From Candidatus Tumulicola scandinaviensis (GTDB lineage Bacteria; Vulcanimicrobiota; Vulcanimicrobiia; Vulcanimicrobiales; Vulcanimicrobiaceae): a stretch of DNA of 43,392 nt. Positions 1-8,800 of this stretch are shown here, piece after piece; the stretch's first letter is position 1; the number at the start of each line of letters is the position of its first letter. The stretch is taken from NCBI GenBank assembly GCA_003140835.1, contig PLLA01000085.1:55648-99039 (forward strand), given 5' to 3'. The notes below the pieces were generated by a model. That model saw only the letters and a list, made by a program, of their open reading frames with translations, was not told the DNA's origin and ran no database searches. The translations under genes and the position numbers were made by a program.

Positions 1-764
1 CTGGGCTGGTCGTCGCGATCGTTGCGACGCCGCCGATAGCGCGAGCCGTAACGGCCGGATTGCCCAGATCGTGTGTGGGCTGCTCGTTCTCGGGTCGCAA
101 CCTTGCCGGCGCAGATTTGTCGGGCGTCGCTTATGTCGGCGCCGATTTCGCGCGGGCCGACCTGCGCAACGCGAAGCTGCGGCATGCCGACCTGGCCGGA
201 GCCGACTTCCGCGACGCCGACCTGCGCGGCGCGGATTTCAGTGACTCCAAAATGGCCGGAATCGATTTGCACGGCGCGCGTCTCGCCGGTGCGCGCTTTG
301 ACGGCGCGACCATGGCCGGCATCGACCTCCGCGATGCGATCGATGGGATTAGCGACGCCGACGCGCAGAACGTCCTGCGAAACTGCGTCGGGTGCGACCT
401 AGCCGGGGCCAACCTGGCGGGCCGCGACTTGCACGGCATCGCGATCATCGGCGCCAATCTGCGCGACGCAAAGGCCCGCGCGACGCGTTTCCAGAACGGC
501 GATTTAGAAGGCGTCAATTTTCAGGGCGCTGACCTGCGCAACGCAAATTTCCGCGGCGTGAGACTATGCTCGCGCAACAGCGGGGATTCGGACAACGGCG
601 ACGGCATCGGTTGCGCCGTGTTTCGCGACGCCGACGTCCACGGCGCAGATCTTCGCGGAACCCTCATCTGCAGCGGACACGAGCCGCGCGCGTGCACGCC
701 CGTCGATGCGGCGACGCTGCGCACGCACGCCCGTTCCGACCTGGCCGGAGCGATATTGCCGTGA
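1..764 (+). CDS. Secreted pentapeptide-repeat protein (5' end outside window)
   Basis: The frame is open to the left edge. Residues encoded before position 60 read as a Sec signal-peptide core (LVVAIVATPPIARA), so the true start lies upstream of the window and the TTG at 60 is probably internal. The body is built of A(D/N)LxxA-type pentapeptide repeats, which fold as a right-handed quadrilateral beta-helix. Two similar blocks each begin with a CVGC motif (about positions 70-85 and 385-400) followed by the same repeat pattern, indicating an internal duplication with paired cysteines. Further cysteines near the C-terminus could form disulfides. The stop overlaps the next gene's GTG start (GTGA), so the two are probably co-translated. 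The function of exported pentapeptide proteins is unknown; gyrase protection is unlikely if it is secreted. Confidence 0.8.
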   Translation, partial: GLVVAIVATPPIARAVTAGLPRSCVGCSFSGRNLAGADLSGVAYVGADFARADLRNAKLRHADLAGADFRDADLRGADFSDSKMAGIDLHGARLAGARFDGATMAGIDLRDAIDGISDADAQNVLRNCVGCDLAGANLAGRDLHGIAIIGANLRDAKARATRFQNGDLEGVNFQGADLRNANFRGVRLCSRNSGDSDNGDGIGCAVFRDADVHGADLRGTLICSGHEPRACTPVDAATLRTHARSDLAGAILP

Positions 765-2884
765 AACGCTCGGCCGCCGCCTTCGCGTGTATTTTTGCGC
801 TGACGGCCGAATCGGCGCAAGCGCTCAGCGGATACCCGCACATCGCCGTCCCTGCGTTCACGCCGCCGACCGATCCCACGGCGGCTGCGGCTGCATGGGA
901 GAAAGCCGCCGGCGTCAAGCTCGGGTGGAACGTGCTGGCGGAACGGCCGGCCAGCGAAGCCACCAGCGCGGCCATATCGACCGACGGAAAAGCGCTGTTC
1001 GTGCGGTTCGACGCCCAACAGCGCGAAGCGATCGCGGCCGCGCAGCATACAAACAATATCGGTCAAGGAAACGACGACGCGGTGTGGATCGACTTATGGC
1101 CGAACGGCACCAGCGGCTACTACTATCAGTTTCAGGCGACGCCCAACGGCACGCACTACCAAACGTCGTCGGAGAATACCAGCTATACGCCGTCGTGGGA
1201 GTCGTTCGGCGCGACGCACGAGGGCGGATATACCGTCACGATGAGCATTCCGCTCGACATCATGCGCGGCGTCAGTGCGTCGCATCCGTGGAAAGTCCAG
1301 TTCGTCCGGTACGTGCATGCGACCGGCGAGCAGCTGGTGTGGTCGTACGACGCTTCGCAAAACAACCCCGACGACGTCGCGCGCGCGGGCACCATGACGA
1401 TGCCGCTGATCAATGTGAGACCGTCGAGACCCAAACCGCGCCTGGCTACGTACGCGCTAGTCGAGGCGGCGTCGCATACCATCGGTGGATCGACCAGCCG
1501 AGTGGGTGCCGATCTCTCGATACCGATTACGCCGACGGCCGCGTTCGTTGCGACCTTCCATCCGGACTACTCGAACGTCGAACTCGATCAGCAATCGATT
1601 TCTCCGACGGTGTACGCGCGGTACTATTCGGAAGTTCGGCCGTTCTTCACCCAAGGCGCGAACTTTTACGGCCAGTTTAACTGCGACGCGTGCCCGAACA
1701 TTCAAGAGCTGTATACGCCCGCCATTCCGACGCCCCGCGAAGGCTACGCCGTGGAAGGCAAGCAAGGTCCGTTCTCGTTCGCGACCTTCGACGCGCTCGG
1801 CGATCAGGGTCGCAGCGACATCGCGAGCGCGATGAACTACACGTCGCCGGATCAGCGCTGGAATGCATCGGTGCAGCGCGTTTCGGTGAATACCGACGCG
1901 TTCGTCGACGACGTCACCACGACCGGCATCGCATACTACGATCTCAAGCATCTGTCGGCGTATTTCAACTACGGCAGCGATTCGGGAACCAACGTGCTGG
2001 TTCCGGATCAGGCGCAGCGTTACGATTTCGGTGGCGGCTGGGCAAACCAAACCTTCGGTTTGTTCGGCTCTGTTCGTAAGCTCGGCGAATACTACAACCC
2101 CGCTGACGGCTTCATCTCACACCCGGGCATCGCCGGATACGCGCTCTACAGCGCCAAGATCTGGACGTTTGCGCCGTCGAGCGCGCTGGCAGCGGTCGGC
2201 ATCGCGGGATTCGTAGACCGCTATCAAGGTCCGACGCAAGGAATCGCCCAGAGCGACAACTCGCTCCAGCTCGACATCCTCACCAAGAGCGCGCTCGATC
2301 TCCAGCTCTTCACCGGATCGAACTACTGGCGCTTCAACGACCCCTCGACCGGCCTTGGAATCCTGACGCCGGTATCGCAAAATGCCGGGTTTTCGTTCAC
2401 GTATCACAGCGGATTGCAGACCAACAATCCCGGAAACTTCCCCTATCACGGAACGTCGTCGACGCCGACCACCCTTACCTACAATACCGGGCGCTACGGA
2501 AACGGCAGACTCGACACCTGGTTTCGCAGTTCCACGATGCGGGTGGGGAACCGGGGCGCGCTGACGGTCGTGCTCGACGATACGGCTCAGTGGTTTCCGC
2601 ACGCCATGGCCAACATTCAGTGGTTCGAAAACGTCAGCTATGCCTACCAGATATCGTCGAACTCGTCGCTCGGACTGGGCGTGCGGCGCGTGATCGGCAC
2701 GCCACCGAATCCCAACGGCGGCGGCGATTGCATCGGCACGTGCTCGAACATCACGGTTGCGTACCATCTGCTGACGCGGCACGCCGAGTTCTACCTCGCC
2801 TACGGCAATCCGAACGCACTCATCACGGTTCCGCAGGAGATCTTCAAAGTCATCTTCTACGCCGGCGCCGAGAAAGGAACGTAG
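761..2884 (+). CDS. CBM9-like / DUF5916 outer-membrane beta-barrel protein
   Basis: A 707-residue exported protein. The GTG at 761 is chosen because it is preceded by GGAG (747-750), overlaps the upstream stop as GTGA, and starts a clean signal peptide (MKRSAAAFACIFALTAESAQA). The first ~230 residues look like a carbohydrate-binding family-9-type beta-sandwich. The rest resembles DUF5916, recognised by a stretch near residue 285 containing DYSNVELDQQS and then SEVRPFFTQGANFY, followed by alternating Tyr/Phe/Gly-rich strands expected of a C-terminal outer-membrane barrel. The family is widespread in Gram-negative outer membranes and often called a carbohydrate-binding protein, but its transport or binding role is not established. 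Overlap with the secreted pentapeptide gene suggests the two products work together at the cell surface (inference). Confidence 0.75.
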   Translation: MKRSAAAFACIFALTAESAQALSGYPHIAVPAFTPPTDPTAAAAAWEKAAGVKLGWNVLAERPASEATSAAISTDGKALFVRFDAQQREAIAAAQHTNNIGQGNDDAVWIDLWPNGTSGYYYQFQATPNGTHYQTSSENTSYTPSWESFGATHEGGYTVTMSIPLDIMRGVSASHPWKVQFVRYVHATGEQLVWSYDASQNNPDDVARAGTMTMPLINVRPSRPKPRLATYALVEAASHTIGGSTSRVGADLSIPITPTAAFVATFHPDYSNVELDQQSISPTVYARYYSEVRPFFTQGANFYGQFNCDACPNIQELYTPAIPTPREGYAVEGKQGPFSFATFDALGDQGRSDIASAMNYTSPDQRWNASVQRVSVNTDAFVDDVTTTGIAYYDLKHLSAYFNYGSDSGTNVLVPDQAQRYDFGGGWANQTFGLFGSVRKLGEYYNPADGFISHPGIAGYALYSAKIWTFAPSSALAAVGIAGFVDRYQGPTQGIAQSDNSLQLDILTKSALDLQLFTGSNYWRFNDPSTGLGILTPVSQNAGFSFTYHSGLQTNNPGNFPYHGTSSTPTTLTYNTGRYGNGRLDTWFRSSTMRVGNRGALTVVLDDTAQWFPHAMANIQWFENVSYAYQISSNSSLGLGVRRVIGTPPNPNGGGDCIGTCSNITVAYHLLTRHAEFYLAYGNPNALITVPQEIFKVIFYAGAEKGT

Positions 2885-2931
2885 GCAGGAGGGCGTAACA
2901 AGCAGGCCCGCTCGGGCGTTGGTGGAGTAGT

Positions 2932-3843
2932 ATGAGTCCAATGCACAAAGCTCTCCCCGCGATGTTGATCCTGGCAATGGCCGTCATCGCGTCGCCGCCC
3001 CCGAGCGCAGCCGCTCCCGCAACGGCGGTAACGCCGACGCCGAAGAGCGGTACCCCGCCGCCTCAAATCTATCACATCATCACGCGGCCGCTCTGTTCGG
3101 AGCTTCACCGGCACATCGCGCCCGCGATTGCGTTGATGCTCGAGAACGACCGGAACATCAAGAAAGGTCCCGACCTATTCTCGCGATACAACCTCGGCGC
3201 GCTCGACGGCCCCGACAACTCGGCGAGTAATGCAGCCGGTCCGAACGGTGGCGTAACGATGTCGGATTCCAACGGCATGACGCCGTCGCAGAACATGGCG
3301 TTACTCGGGATGGAGAATCTCGTTAGCCCCATCGCAAACAATATCATCGCCACGCAAAAGATGCTCGACACGCCCGCCCTCACCCAAGGTACGGGTAACG
3401 TCGAAGACGACAAGCAGCTCAAAGACATTCGAGCCCAACTGCTCAAGGCGCTCGCAACGCAGAACGCGGCGCTCGACATCATCAGCGGTTTCGTAGCGAC
3501 CCAGCAGATGGGCGACCTTCAACACGCCGGACAAGAGTATATCGCGGCGGTTAACCAGAGCGATCAGAAGAATAGCCGGAGCAGCACGTCGACGCCGACC
3601 CCGAACCCGCTGTTATACGATCCGCAACAAGCGGGACTGCCCGCCAATCCCTACGACCTCAATCTCGCAGCGGTCCCGGGTCTCACGCTGGGATACAATC
3701 CGGTGACGCGGTTGCTCGATGCGCTGCATTGGACGATCCAAGAAACCGAAGCGCGCGAGAACGACGCGGCCAAAACGGTGATGAACAGCGCCGCCGAATG
3801 CGCCGGCTCGCCGCCCGCGCCCGCCGCTACTTCCAAGCCGTAA
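2932..3843 (+). CDS. Secreted protein of unknown function
   Basis: A 303-residue protein with an N-terminal signal peptide (hydrophobic core LPAMLILAMAVIA, then a Pro/Ala/Thr-rich linker). The ATG at 2932 has GGAG 6-7 nt upstream; a second in-frame ATG at 2941 is also possible. The mature part is mainly helical, with a Cys in RPLCSELHRH near residue 55 and another close to the C-terminus. A polar, Ser/Thr/Pro-rich linker lies near residues 210-225, and long amphipathic helices flank it (around MALLGMENLVSPIANNII and the C-terminal WTIQETEARENDAA). I do not recognise the family. It follows the DUF5916 gene by 47 nt on the same strand and converges with the MscS gene 3 nt beyond its stop. Confidence 0.7.
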   Translation: MSPMHKALPAMLILAMAVIASPPPSAAAPATAVTPTPKSGTPPPQIYHIITRPLCSELHRHIAPAIALMLENDRNIKKGPDLFSRYNLGALDGPDNSASNAAGPNGGVTMSDSNGMTPSQNMALLGMENLVSPIANNIIATQKMLDTPALTQGTGNVEDDKQLKDIRAQLLKALATQNAALDIISGFVATQQMGDLQHAGQEYIAAVNQSDQKNSRSSTSTPTPNPLLYDPQQAGLPANPYDLNLAAVPGLTLGYNPVTRLLDALHWTIQETEARENDAAKTVMNSAAECAGSPPAPAATSKP

Positions 3844-3846
3844 CCC

Positions 3847-5487
3847 CTAGCGCCGGACCACCACGGCTTGCGGGACGCCGATCTCGATGCCGGCGCCGCG
3901 AAACGCGTCGGCCGCACGCCGATTGACTTCGCGCTCGACCGCTGCTCGCTCCGACGGCAGCGTACGAATCCACGCGCGCAGCACGATGCCGGCGTGAGAA
4001 ACCGAGTCGACGCCGAGGACTTGCGGCGGCTCGAGGATGGCGGGGCGCCAATGCGGATCCGACGCCAGCCCGTCGAGCGCCCGTTGCAGGACGGCGATCG
4101 ATTTCTCGACGTCGCTCGAAGCCGAGAGCGCGACGCGAAAGTCGATCCGCGACCAGCTGCGAGTGGAGTTTTCAACGGCGCCAATCGTGCTGTTGGGAAT
4201 CGTCACCAGCCGGCCGTCGTCGACGCGTACTTGGGTGATGCGAAGCGTCAAGTCTTCCACGGTTCCGGTGATGCCGTTGATCGTGATCCGATCGCCGATT
4301 GCGAACTGATCTTCGGCCAAGATCAAGAATCCGTTGAGATAATCTTTAATCAAGCTCTGGGCGGCAAACGACACGGCAAAGGCGATCACCGCGCCGATCG
4401 TCAAGACGGAGGTCGCCGAAACGGACAAGATCGCGAGCGTTCCCACGATCGCGATCGCCCACAGCAGGATGAATTTTAGGTTGTCGGCGGCGCGGGCCAA
4501 GGTCGGGCGCCGCAGCTCCATGCGAGCCCGCTCGTCGGTATTGACGAAGAGCTTGGCCTCCCACGCGTCGGTCACGCGCACGATCACGACGCTGAGCAGG
4601 CGGTCTAGGACGGCGACGATCATCCATAACACCGCGACTCGGTAGAAGCGGCTGGAAAGTTCGTTCGACAGCGTGCGCGTATTGGGTAAAATCGACAATA
4701 CCCACAGCGCGATCAGCGCCCACGTTATCACGAGCGCCCAGGTGAGCAACCACCACGCACCCGAGAGAATCGCCCGACGGCTGCGCAAGCGTTTAGCCTC
4801 GGAGGTTGCGCTGGTTTCGCGCGGATCGAAACGATCCGATGCTTCCTCGACGGCTCGGCGTTGCTTTCGCAGGCGGCGGCGAAACAGAATCAACAAGGAC
4901 GTCACGATCGCGCCGCCCAGGAGAACGTAGGGCAGCTTGCGGAGCTGGTCGTGGAAGTATTCCGGTTCGGCGGCTTGGATGGCGCGCCCGAGCGCGGACT
5001 GCAGTACGGCCTGCCACTGTATGGCGAGCTCCGGCTTGGTGAGTCCGCTCAGCGTCGCGTCGGCCTCGGTCAGCGTCATGATCGGGTCGACCTGACGCTT
5101 GGCGGCGTCGGTCGCATAGAGGGTCGGATACCCGTTCTCGGTTCCGATTTCGACTTTGAACGTCTTCGCATCGAAGTGCGGCGGCGGTACCGCTCCGCCG
5201 AACACCGTTGGCGTGGGCACGATGCGACGCAGGTTATCCGAGATGGTGTCGACGCGTTGCACGATCGCCGGAACCGCAGCGGTGTCGGCCGGCGCGGGCG
5301 CGGCGATGACGAAAAGGCGCTGGCCTTCGAATACGATGGGGGCGGTATCGAGACTTCCGACGCGTTTGATCGTAAAGCCGTAGGAGTTCGCGTTCGATGC
5401 CGGCGGCATCGGCAACGACAACCCTTGCGCCAGCACCGTCTGAGGTGCGAGCAGAACCGCCAAGAGCGCGAAGGAAAGAAGTTTCAA
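3847..5487 (-). CDS. MscS-family mechanosensitive ion channel
   Basis: A 546-residue membrane channel that should open under membrane tension and release solutes during osmotic downshock. Order: signal peptide (1-20), a periplasmic region of ~165 residues, a first membrane helix near 187-202, then further helices near 245-267 and 283-300 and a pair preceding the pore. The pore-lining helix and MscS beta-domain are visible in the segment with IGAVIAFAVSFAAQSLIKDYLNG, followed by the signature GDRITINGITGTVEDLTLR and RLVTIPNSTI. The extended N-terminus places it with larger MscS relatives rather than the 286-residue E. coli type. It is the last gene of an apparent minus-strand group with the DUF5671-type gene (16 nt spacing) and the GH3 gene. 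Confidence 0.88.
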   Translation of the reverse strand: MKLLSFALLAVLLAPQTVLAQGLSLPMPPASNANSYGFTIKRVGSLDTAPIVFEGQRLFVIAAPAPADTAAVPAIVQRVDTISDNLRRIVPTPTVFGGAVPPPHFDAKTFKVEIGTENGYPTLYATDAAKRQVDPIMTLTEADATLSGLTKPELAIQWQAVLQSALGRAIQAAEPEYFHDQLRKLPYVLLGGAIVTSLLILFRRRLRKQRRAVEEASDRFDPRETSATSEAKRLRSRRAILSGAWWLLTWALVITWALIALWVLSILPNTRTLSNELSSRFYRVAVLWMIVAVLDRLLSVVIVRVTDAWEAKLFVNTDERARMELRRPTLARAADNLKFILLWAIAIVGTLAILSVSATSVLTIGAVIAFAVSFAAQSLIKDYLNGFLILAEDQFAIGDRITINGITGTVEDLTLRITQVRVDDGRLVTIPNSTIGAVENSTRSWSRIDFRVALSASSDVEKSIAVLQRALDGLASDPHWRPAILEPPQVLGVDSVSHAGIVLRAWIRTLPSERAAVEREVNRRAADAFRGAGIEIGVPQAVVVRR

Positions 5488-5503
5488 GACGGTGCTGAGC
5501 CCT

Positions 5504-6556
5504 CTAGTAGGAAAACGTCAGCGCATCGAGCGCGTAGCACGTCTCGCCGCTGGAGTGCTTCCAAAAGCTTGAGTCGACGGGTTCGTCGGCGGTGTCGAAC
5601 ACCGCGCAAAGCTTATAGTGCGTGGCGTCGACCGGCACGTAGACGTAGGGCTTGTGGGTCGCGGGATCGACGGTCGCGGTTGTGGTCGCCGGAAGCACCT
5701 TCGGCAGTCGACGGCTGATGCGGTACGTGTCGGTGATTCCGCTCGCGATGGCGCGGAGGTCGGTCACGCGTTGCTGATCCAGCTGCACCGCGCGCTCGTA
5801 TGCAGGCGTGCCGACGCCGGTAAATCCGAGAACGATGGCGAGCACGACGGCGGCGGTGGCGGTCCATCCAAAAATGCCGTCGCGCGATGAGTTTCCGGCC
5901 AACGGCCGAACCGTGCCGAGATAGTACCAGAGCACGCCGCCGGCGACCGCGAACAACACGATCGCTTTGAGGACGAAGCGCAGGGTGAGATCGCCCAGCA
6001 GGAACTGTTGCAAGAACCAGACGCCATCGCCGAGCAGCGCTACCGAGGTGACGACCAGAGCTAAGTAGGTGAGCCACTTGCGCACGCCCGATTCCATCGA
6101 CTCGGGCCGTTGCCGCGTCTCGCGCACGATCGCCCGGCTGACGAGGATGAAAATGGGAAACCCGACGATGAGACTCGCGAGCTGGCCCGCTACGCCGCTA
6201 CGGAACGTCTCGATCGCGTAGTCGTGAACGTCGAGCGGGCTCGGGAACGCGCGGTCGATGAGGATATTCGCGAGCCAAACGAATGCGACCGCCCAGATGC
6301 CCAGCGTTACGAATGCCAAGAGGTAGAAGAACGCGTCGCGGGCGTTCTCGGCGCTGCCGCCCCGAATCGGTACCGCCAGTCCGGTCGCTTCGTGATAGTA
6401 CGCCGAAAACGCCGAGTAGATCCGGCGTTCGGACCAACCGTTCTGACGCAACAACGCGACCAGGAACCGATCGTCCGCACCGTGCGACTTCGCCGCACGT
6501 ACGAATTCGAGAATGCCCCCACCGTCGGCAGATACGCTCACGTCCTGGTTGGCCAT
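5504..6556 (-). CDS. DUF5671-type integral membrane protein
   Basis: A 350-residue protein beginning with a short soluble helical region (residues ~12-55, SHGADDRFLVALLRQNGWSE). Four to five transmembrane helices follow (around ARDAFFYLLAFVTLGIWAVAF, VAGQLASLIVGFPIFIL, WLTYLALVVTSVALLGDGVW, RFVLKAIVLFAVAGGVLWYY and TATAAVVLAIVLGF). A C-terminal extracytoplasmic domain of ~100 residues contains a helix rich in Arg/Gln (RVTDLRAIASGITDTYRIS) and a compact beta-rich end with two Cys, reminiscent of pilin-like folds. The membrane arrangement matches DUF5671; the family has no assigned function. It sits between the GH3 gene (60 nt upstream) and the MscS gene (16 nt downstream), all in one direction. 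Confidence 0.65.
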   Translation of the reverse strand: MANQDVSVSADGGGILEFVRAAKSHGADDRFLVALLRQNGWSERRIYSAFSAYYHEATGLAVPIRGGSAENARDAFFYLLAFVTLGIWAVAFVWLANILIDRAFPSPLDVHDYAIETFRSGVAGQLASLIVGFPIFILVSRAIVRETRQRPESMESGVRKWLTYLALVVTSVALLGDGVWFLQQFLLGDLTLRFVLKAIVLFAVAGGVLWYYLGTVRPLAGNSSRDGIFGWTATAAVVLAIVLGFTGVGTPAYERAVQLDQQRVTDLRAIASGITDTYRISRRLPKVLPATTTATVDPATHKPYVYVPVDATHYKLCAVFDTADEPVDSSFWKHSSGETCYALDALTFSY

Positions 6557-6616
6557 GATTCGACTACATGCACCGCAGGAGTTCGCCGATACCTGCCGCC
6601 GATGCCAAGATGGCGC

Positions 6617-8740
6617 TTAGGGCGGTAGGGTCCGTGCCGCGAGAGCCGCCGTCGCGCTCGTTTCGAGATCGTCGGAGGCCGCGCCGAGCGCGACCGTATA
6701 TGTTCCGGCACGGATCTGCCATACGTTTGCCGCGGCATCAAAGTCCGCGAGCAGGCGGGGATCGGTGACGAGCGATAGTTGCTGCGTTTGCCCTGGCGCG
6801 AGCGTCACGCTCGAGAATCCAATGAATCGCATTTCCGGAACGCCGGCTTTTTGCGTGAGATAGATCTGCGGGGTATCGGTTCCGGCTCGATTGCCGATGT
6901 TGGTTGCGTCGAACCGCACCGTGAGCGGCCGCGTTTGTTGAATGCGAAAACCGCCGTAGCGAAAACTCGTATACGAAAGGCCGTAGCCGAATGCAAAGAG
7001 CGGTTTGAGATTTTGCTTGGCGTAACGGCGATATCCGACGTCGCCGCCCTCCGAATACGTCACCGAAAACGGCGCCGAAGCCGGTTTTCCAGATGCGGCG
7101 AGCCCCGGCAACGCCGGACGCATGAGTTGCCGTTCGGTAGCCGGAAACGTGATCGGCAGCCGTCCGCTCGGATCGACGTTGCCAAAGAGCACGTTCGCAA
7201 TCGCTTCGCCGCCCTTTTGCCCGGGATACCAGCACTCGAGCACGCCGCGTACGCGATCGAGCCACGGCATGGTGACGGGATTCCCGGTCTCGAGCACCAC
7301 GATCGTGTGAGGATTCGCCGCCGCAACCGTTTCGATCAACGCATTTTGACCATTGGGAAGCGTCAAGTCGGGATCGTCGGCATTCTCGGCGTCCCAGCGC
7401 GTTGCAAAGACGATCGCAAGGCCGGCTTGCTTCGCGAGCGCTGCCGCGCGGCCGGGATCGCTCCCATCGGCAAACTCGACTCGCGCATCCGGTGCGCCGG
7501 CACGAATCGCATCGAGCGGCGATGACGGATCGTACACGACGCCGTCGCGCGCCGCGCCGTTTTCCGCAGCCGAGCCCACTGGGATTACTTGGGCCGAGCC
7601 GCCGCCGGATAGAACGCCCGAATTCGCATGGCCGCCGATGACGGCGATGCGCGTGGTCGCGGCGGCGATGGGGAGCACGCCGTCGTTCTTGAGCAACACG
7701 ATACCGCGCTCTGCCGCACGGAGTGCAACCTGCGCGTGTGCTTCGTAATCGATCGGCGATGCGCGAGGCGGCTGCGCGAATAGGCCAACTGCCAGCATCG
7801 AGCGTAAAATGCGCTCGTCCATATTTGCCAGCAGCGAAGCGGGAACGGCGTTAAAATACTCCGCGCCGTTGAAGAGCTGGTCGAGTTCGGCGGCCGACTC
7901 TTGGTCGAGACCGTTTGCGGCGGCGCCGGAATCGTTGACGGCGCCCCAGTCGGACATCGCCCAGCCTTTGAATCCCCAGTCGCGCTTGAGTACGTCGTGC
8001 AACAGGTGCGCGTCATCGCACGCGTAGATGCCGTTGATGCGATTGTACGCACACATGACGGCTCCGGGTTGCCCGGTTTCTACCGCGATTTCGAAAGCGA
8101 GGAGATCGCTTTCGCGCATCGCGGATTCTGCGATATCGGCCGACAAGACGTTGCGCCCGGTTTCTTGGTCGTTGAGCGCAAAATGCTTTGCCGTCGCAAT
8201 GACGTGCCGGGATTGAATGCCGCAGATCGCCGCGGCCGCGAGCGTTCCGGCGAGCAGCGGATCCTCGCCGAGGTATTCGAAGTTGCGGCCGTTGCGGGGA
8301 TCGCGCGCGAGGTCGAGGCCCGGACCGAGGAGCACGTTGAAGCCCTTGCGCCACGCCTCGTCGCCGACGACCGCTGCGCTGTCGTAAACGACTTGCGGAT
8401 CCCAGGTAGACGCGAGCGCCAGGCCGGACGGCATCGCGGTCGCAACGTCGCCGGGGCGAACGTTGCCCGGATTGGCGATGCCGAGCATCGCGTCGGTTTC
8501 TTGCAGCGGCGGAATGCCTAAACGCGCGACGCCCGCAACGAAGCCCGCCGAACCGATCGCCCCCGGCGGAATCGGATCCCGAAACGGCCGGGCCAAGTGC
8601 CCCCGCACCAGCTGGAGACGCTCGGCCTGGGTCATCGATGCGACGAGCTTTTGCGCGCGCGAATCCACCAGTGGTCCGGCAAGTGCGGCGCAGAGGCTAA
8701 GGGCCGAAACCATCACTCGTAAAGATTCTCCGCGATCCAA
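6617..8740 (-). CDS. Glycoside hydrolase family 3 beta-glycosidase, exported
   Basis: A 707-residue GH3 enzyme, predicted to release terminal beta-linked glucose or similar sugars by a retaining mechanism. The catalytic nucleophile is Asp264 in the motif GWAMSDWGA. The substrate-binding KHF is at 185-187, and the R-N-G-R-N-FEYLGEDP motif is near 149-161. The alpha/beta-sandwich second domain follows (GIVLLKNDGVLPI) and a fibronectin type III-like domain closes the protein (TDTPQIYLTQ). The N-terminus carries a signal-like hydrophobic stretch (VMVSALSLCAALAGPLV), so export is likely. The start at 8740 is the longest; an ATG at 8713 is an alternative with less basic N-terminus. It is divergent from imuA, with the SOS promoter between them. 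Confidence 0.9.
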   Translation of the reverse strand: MDRGESLRVMVSALSLCAALAGPLVDSRAQKLVASMTQAERLQLVRGHLARPFRDPIPPGAIGSAGFVAGVARLGIPPLQETDAMLGIANPGNVRPGDVATAMPSGLALASTWDPQVVYDSAAVVGDEAWRKGFNVLLGPGLDLARDPRNGRNFEYLGEDPLLAGTLAAAAICGIQSRHVIATAKHFALNDQETGRNVLSADIAESAMRESDLLAFEIAVETGQPGAVMCAYNRINGIYACDDAHLLHDVLKRDWGFKGWAMSDWGAVNDSGAAANGLDQESAAELDQLFNGAEYFNAVPASLLANMDERILRSMLAVGLFAQPPRASPIDYEAHAQVALRAAERGIVLLKNDGVLPIAAATTRIAVIGGHANSGVLSGGGSAQVIPVGSAAENGAARDGVVYDPSSPLDAIRAGAPDARVEFADGSDPGRAAALAKQAGLAIVFATRWDAENADDPDLTLPNGQNALIETVAAANPHTIVVLETGNPVTMPWLDRVRGVLECWYPGQKGGEAIANVLFGNVDPSGRLPITFPATERQLMRPALPGLAASGKPASAPFSVTYSEGGDVGYRRYAKQNLKPLFAFGYGLSYTSFRYGGFRIQQTRPLTVRFDATNIGNRAGTDTPQIYLTQKAGVPEMRFIGFSSVTLAPGQTQQLSLVTDPRLLADFDAAANVWQIRAGTYTVALGAASDDLETSATAALAARTLPP

Positions 8741-8762
8741 ATCGGCGCCCCGAAAGCGGCCC

Positions 8763-8791
8763 TTGACATACGAACATATGTTCGATACGCT
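8763..8791 (+). promoter_or_regulatory. SOS promoter of imuAB: LexA box inside the -35/-10 spacer
   Basis: The -35 is TTGACA (8763-8768). The perfect palindrome CGAACATATGTTCG (8771-8784) fits the Gram-positive LexA/DinR consensus CGAACRNRYGTTYG. After a 17-nt spacer comes a -10 TACGCT (8786-8791). The imuA ATG at 8801 is 9 nt after the -10, so transcription should begin at or within a few nt of the start codon. The same arrangement precedes dnaE2. Confidence 0.9.
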
Positions 8792-8800
8792 GATGCTCCC

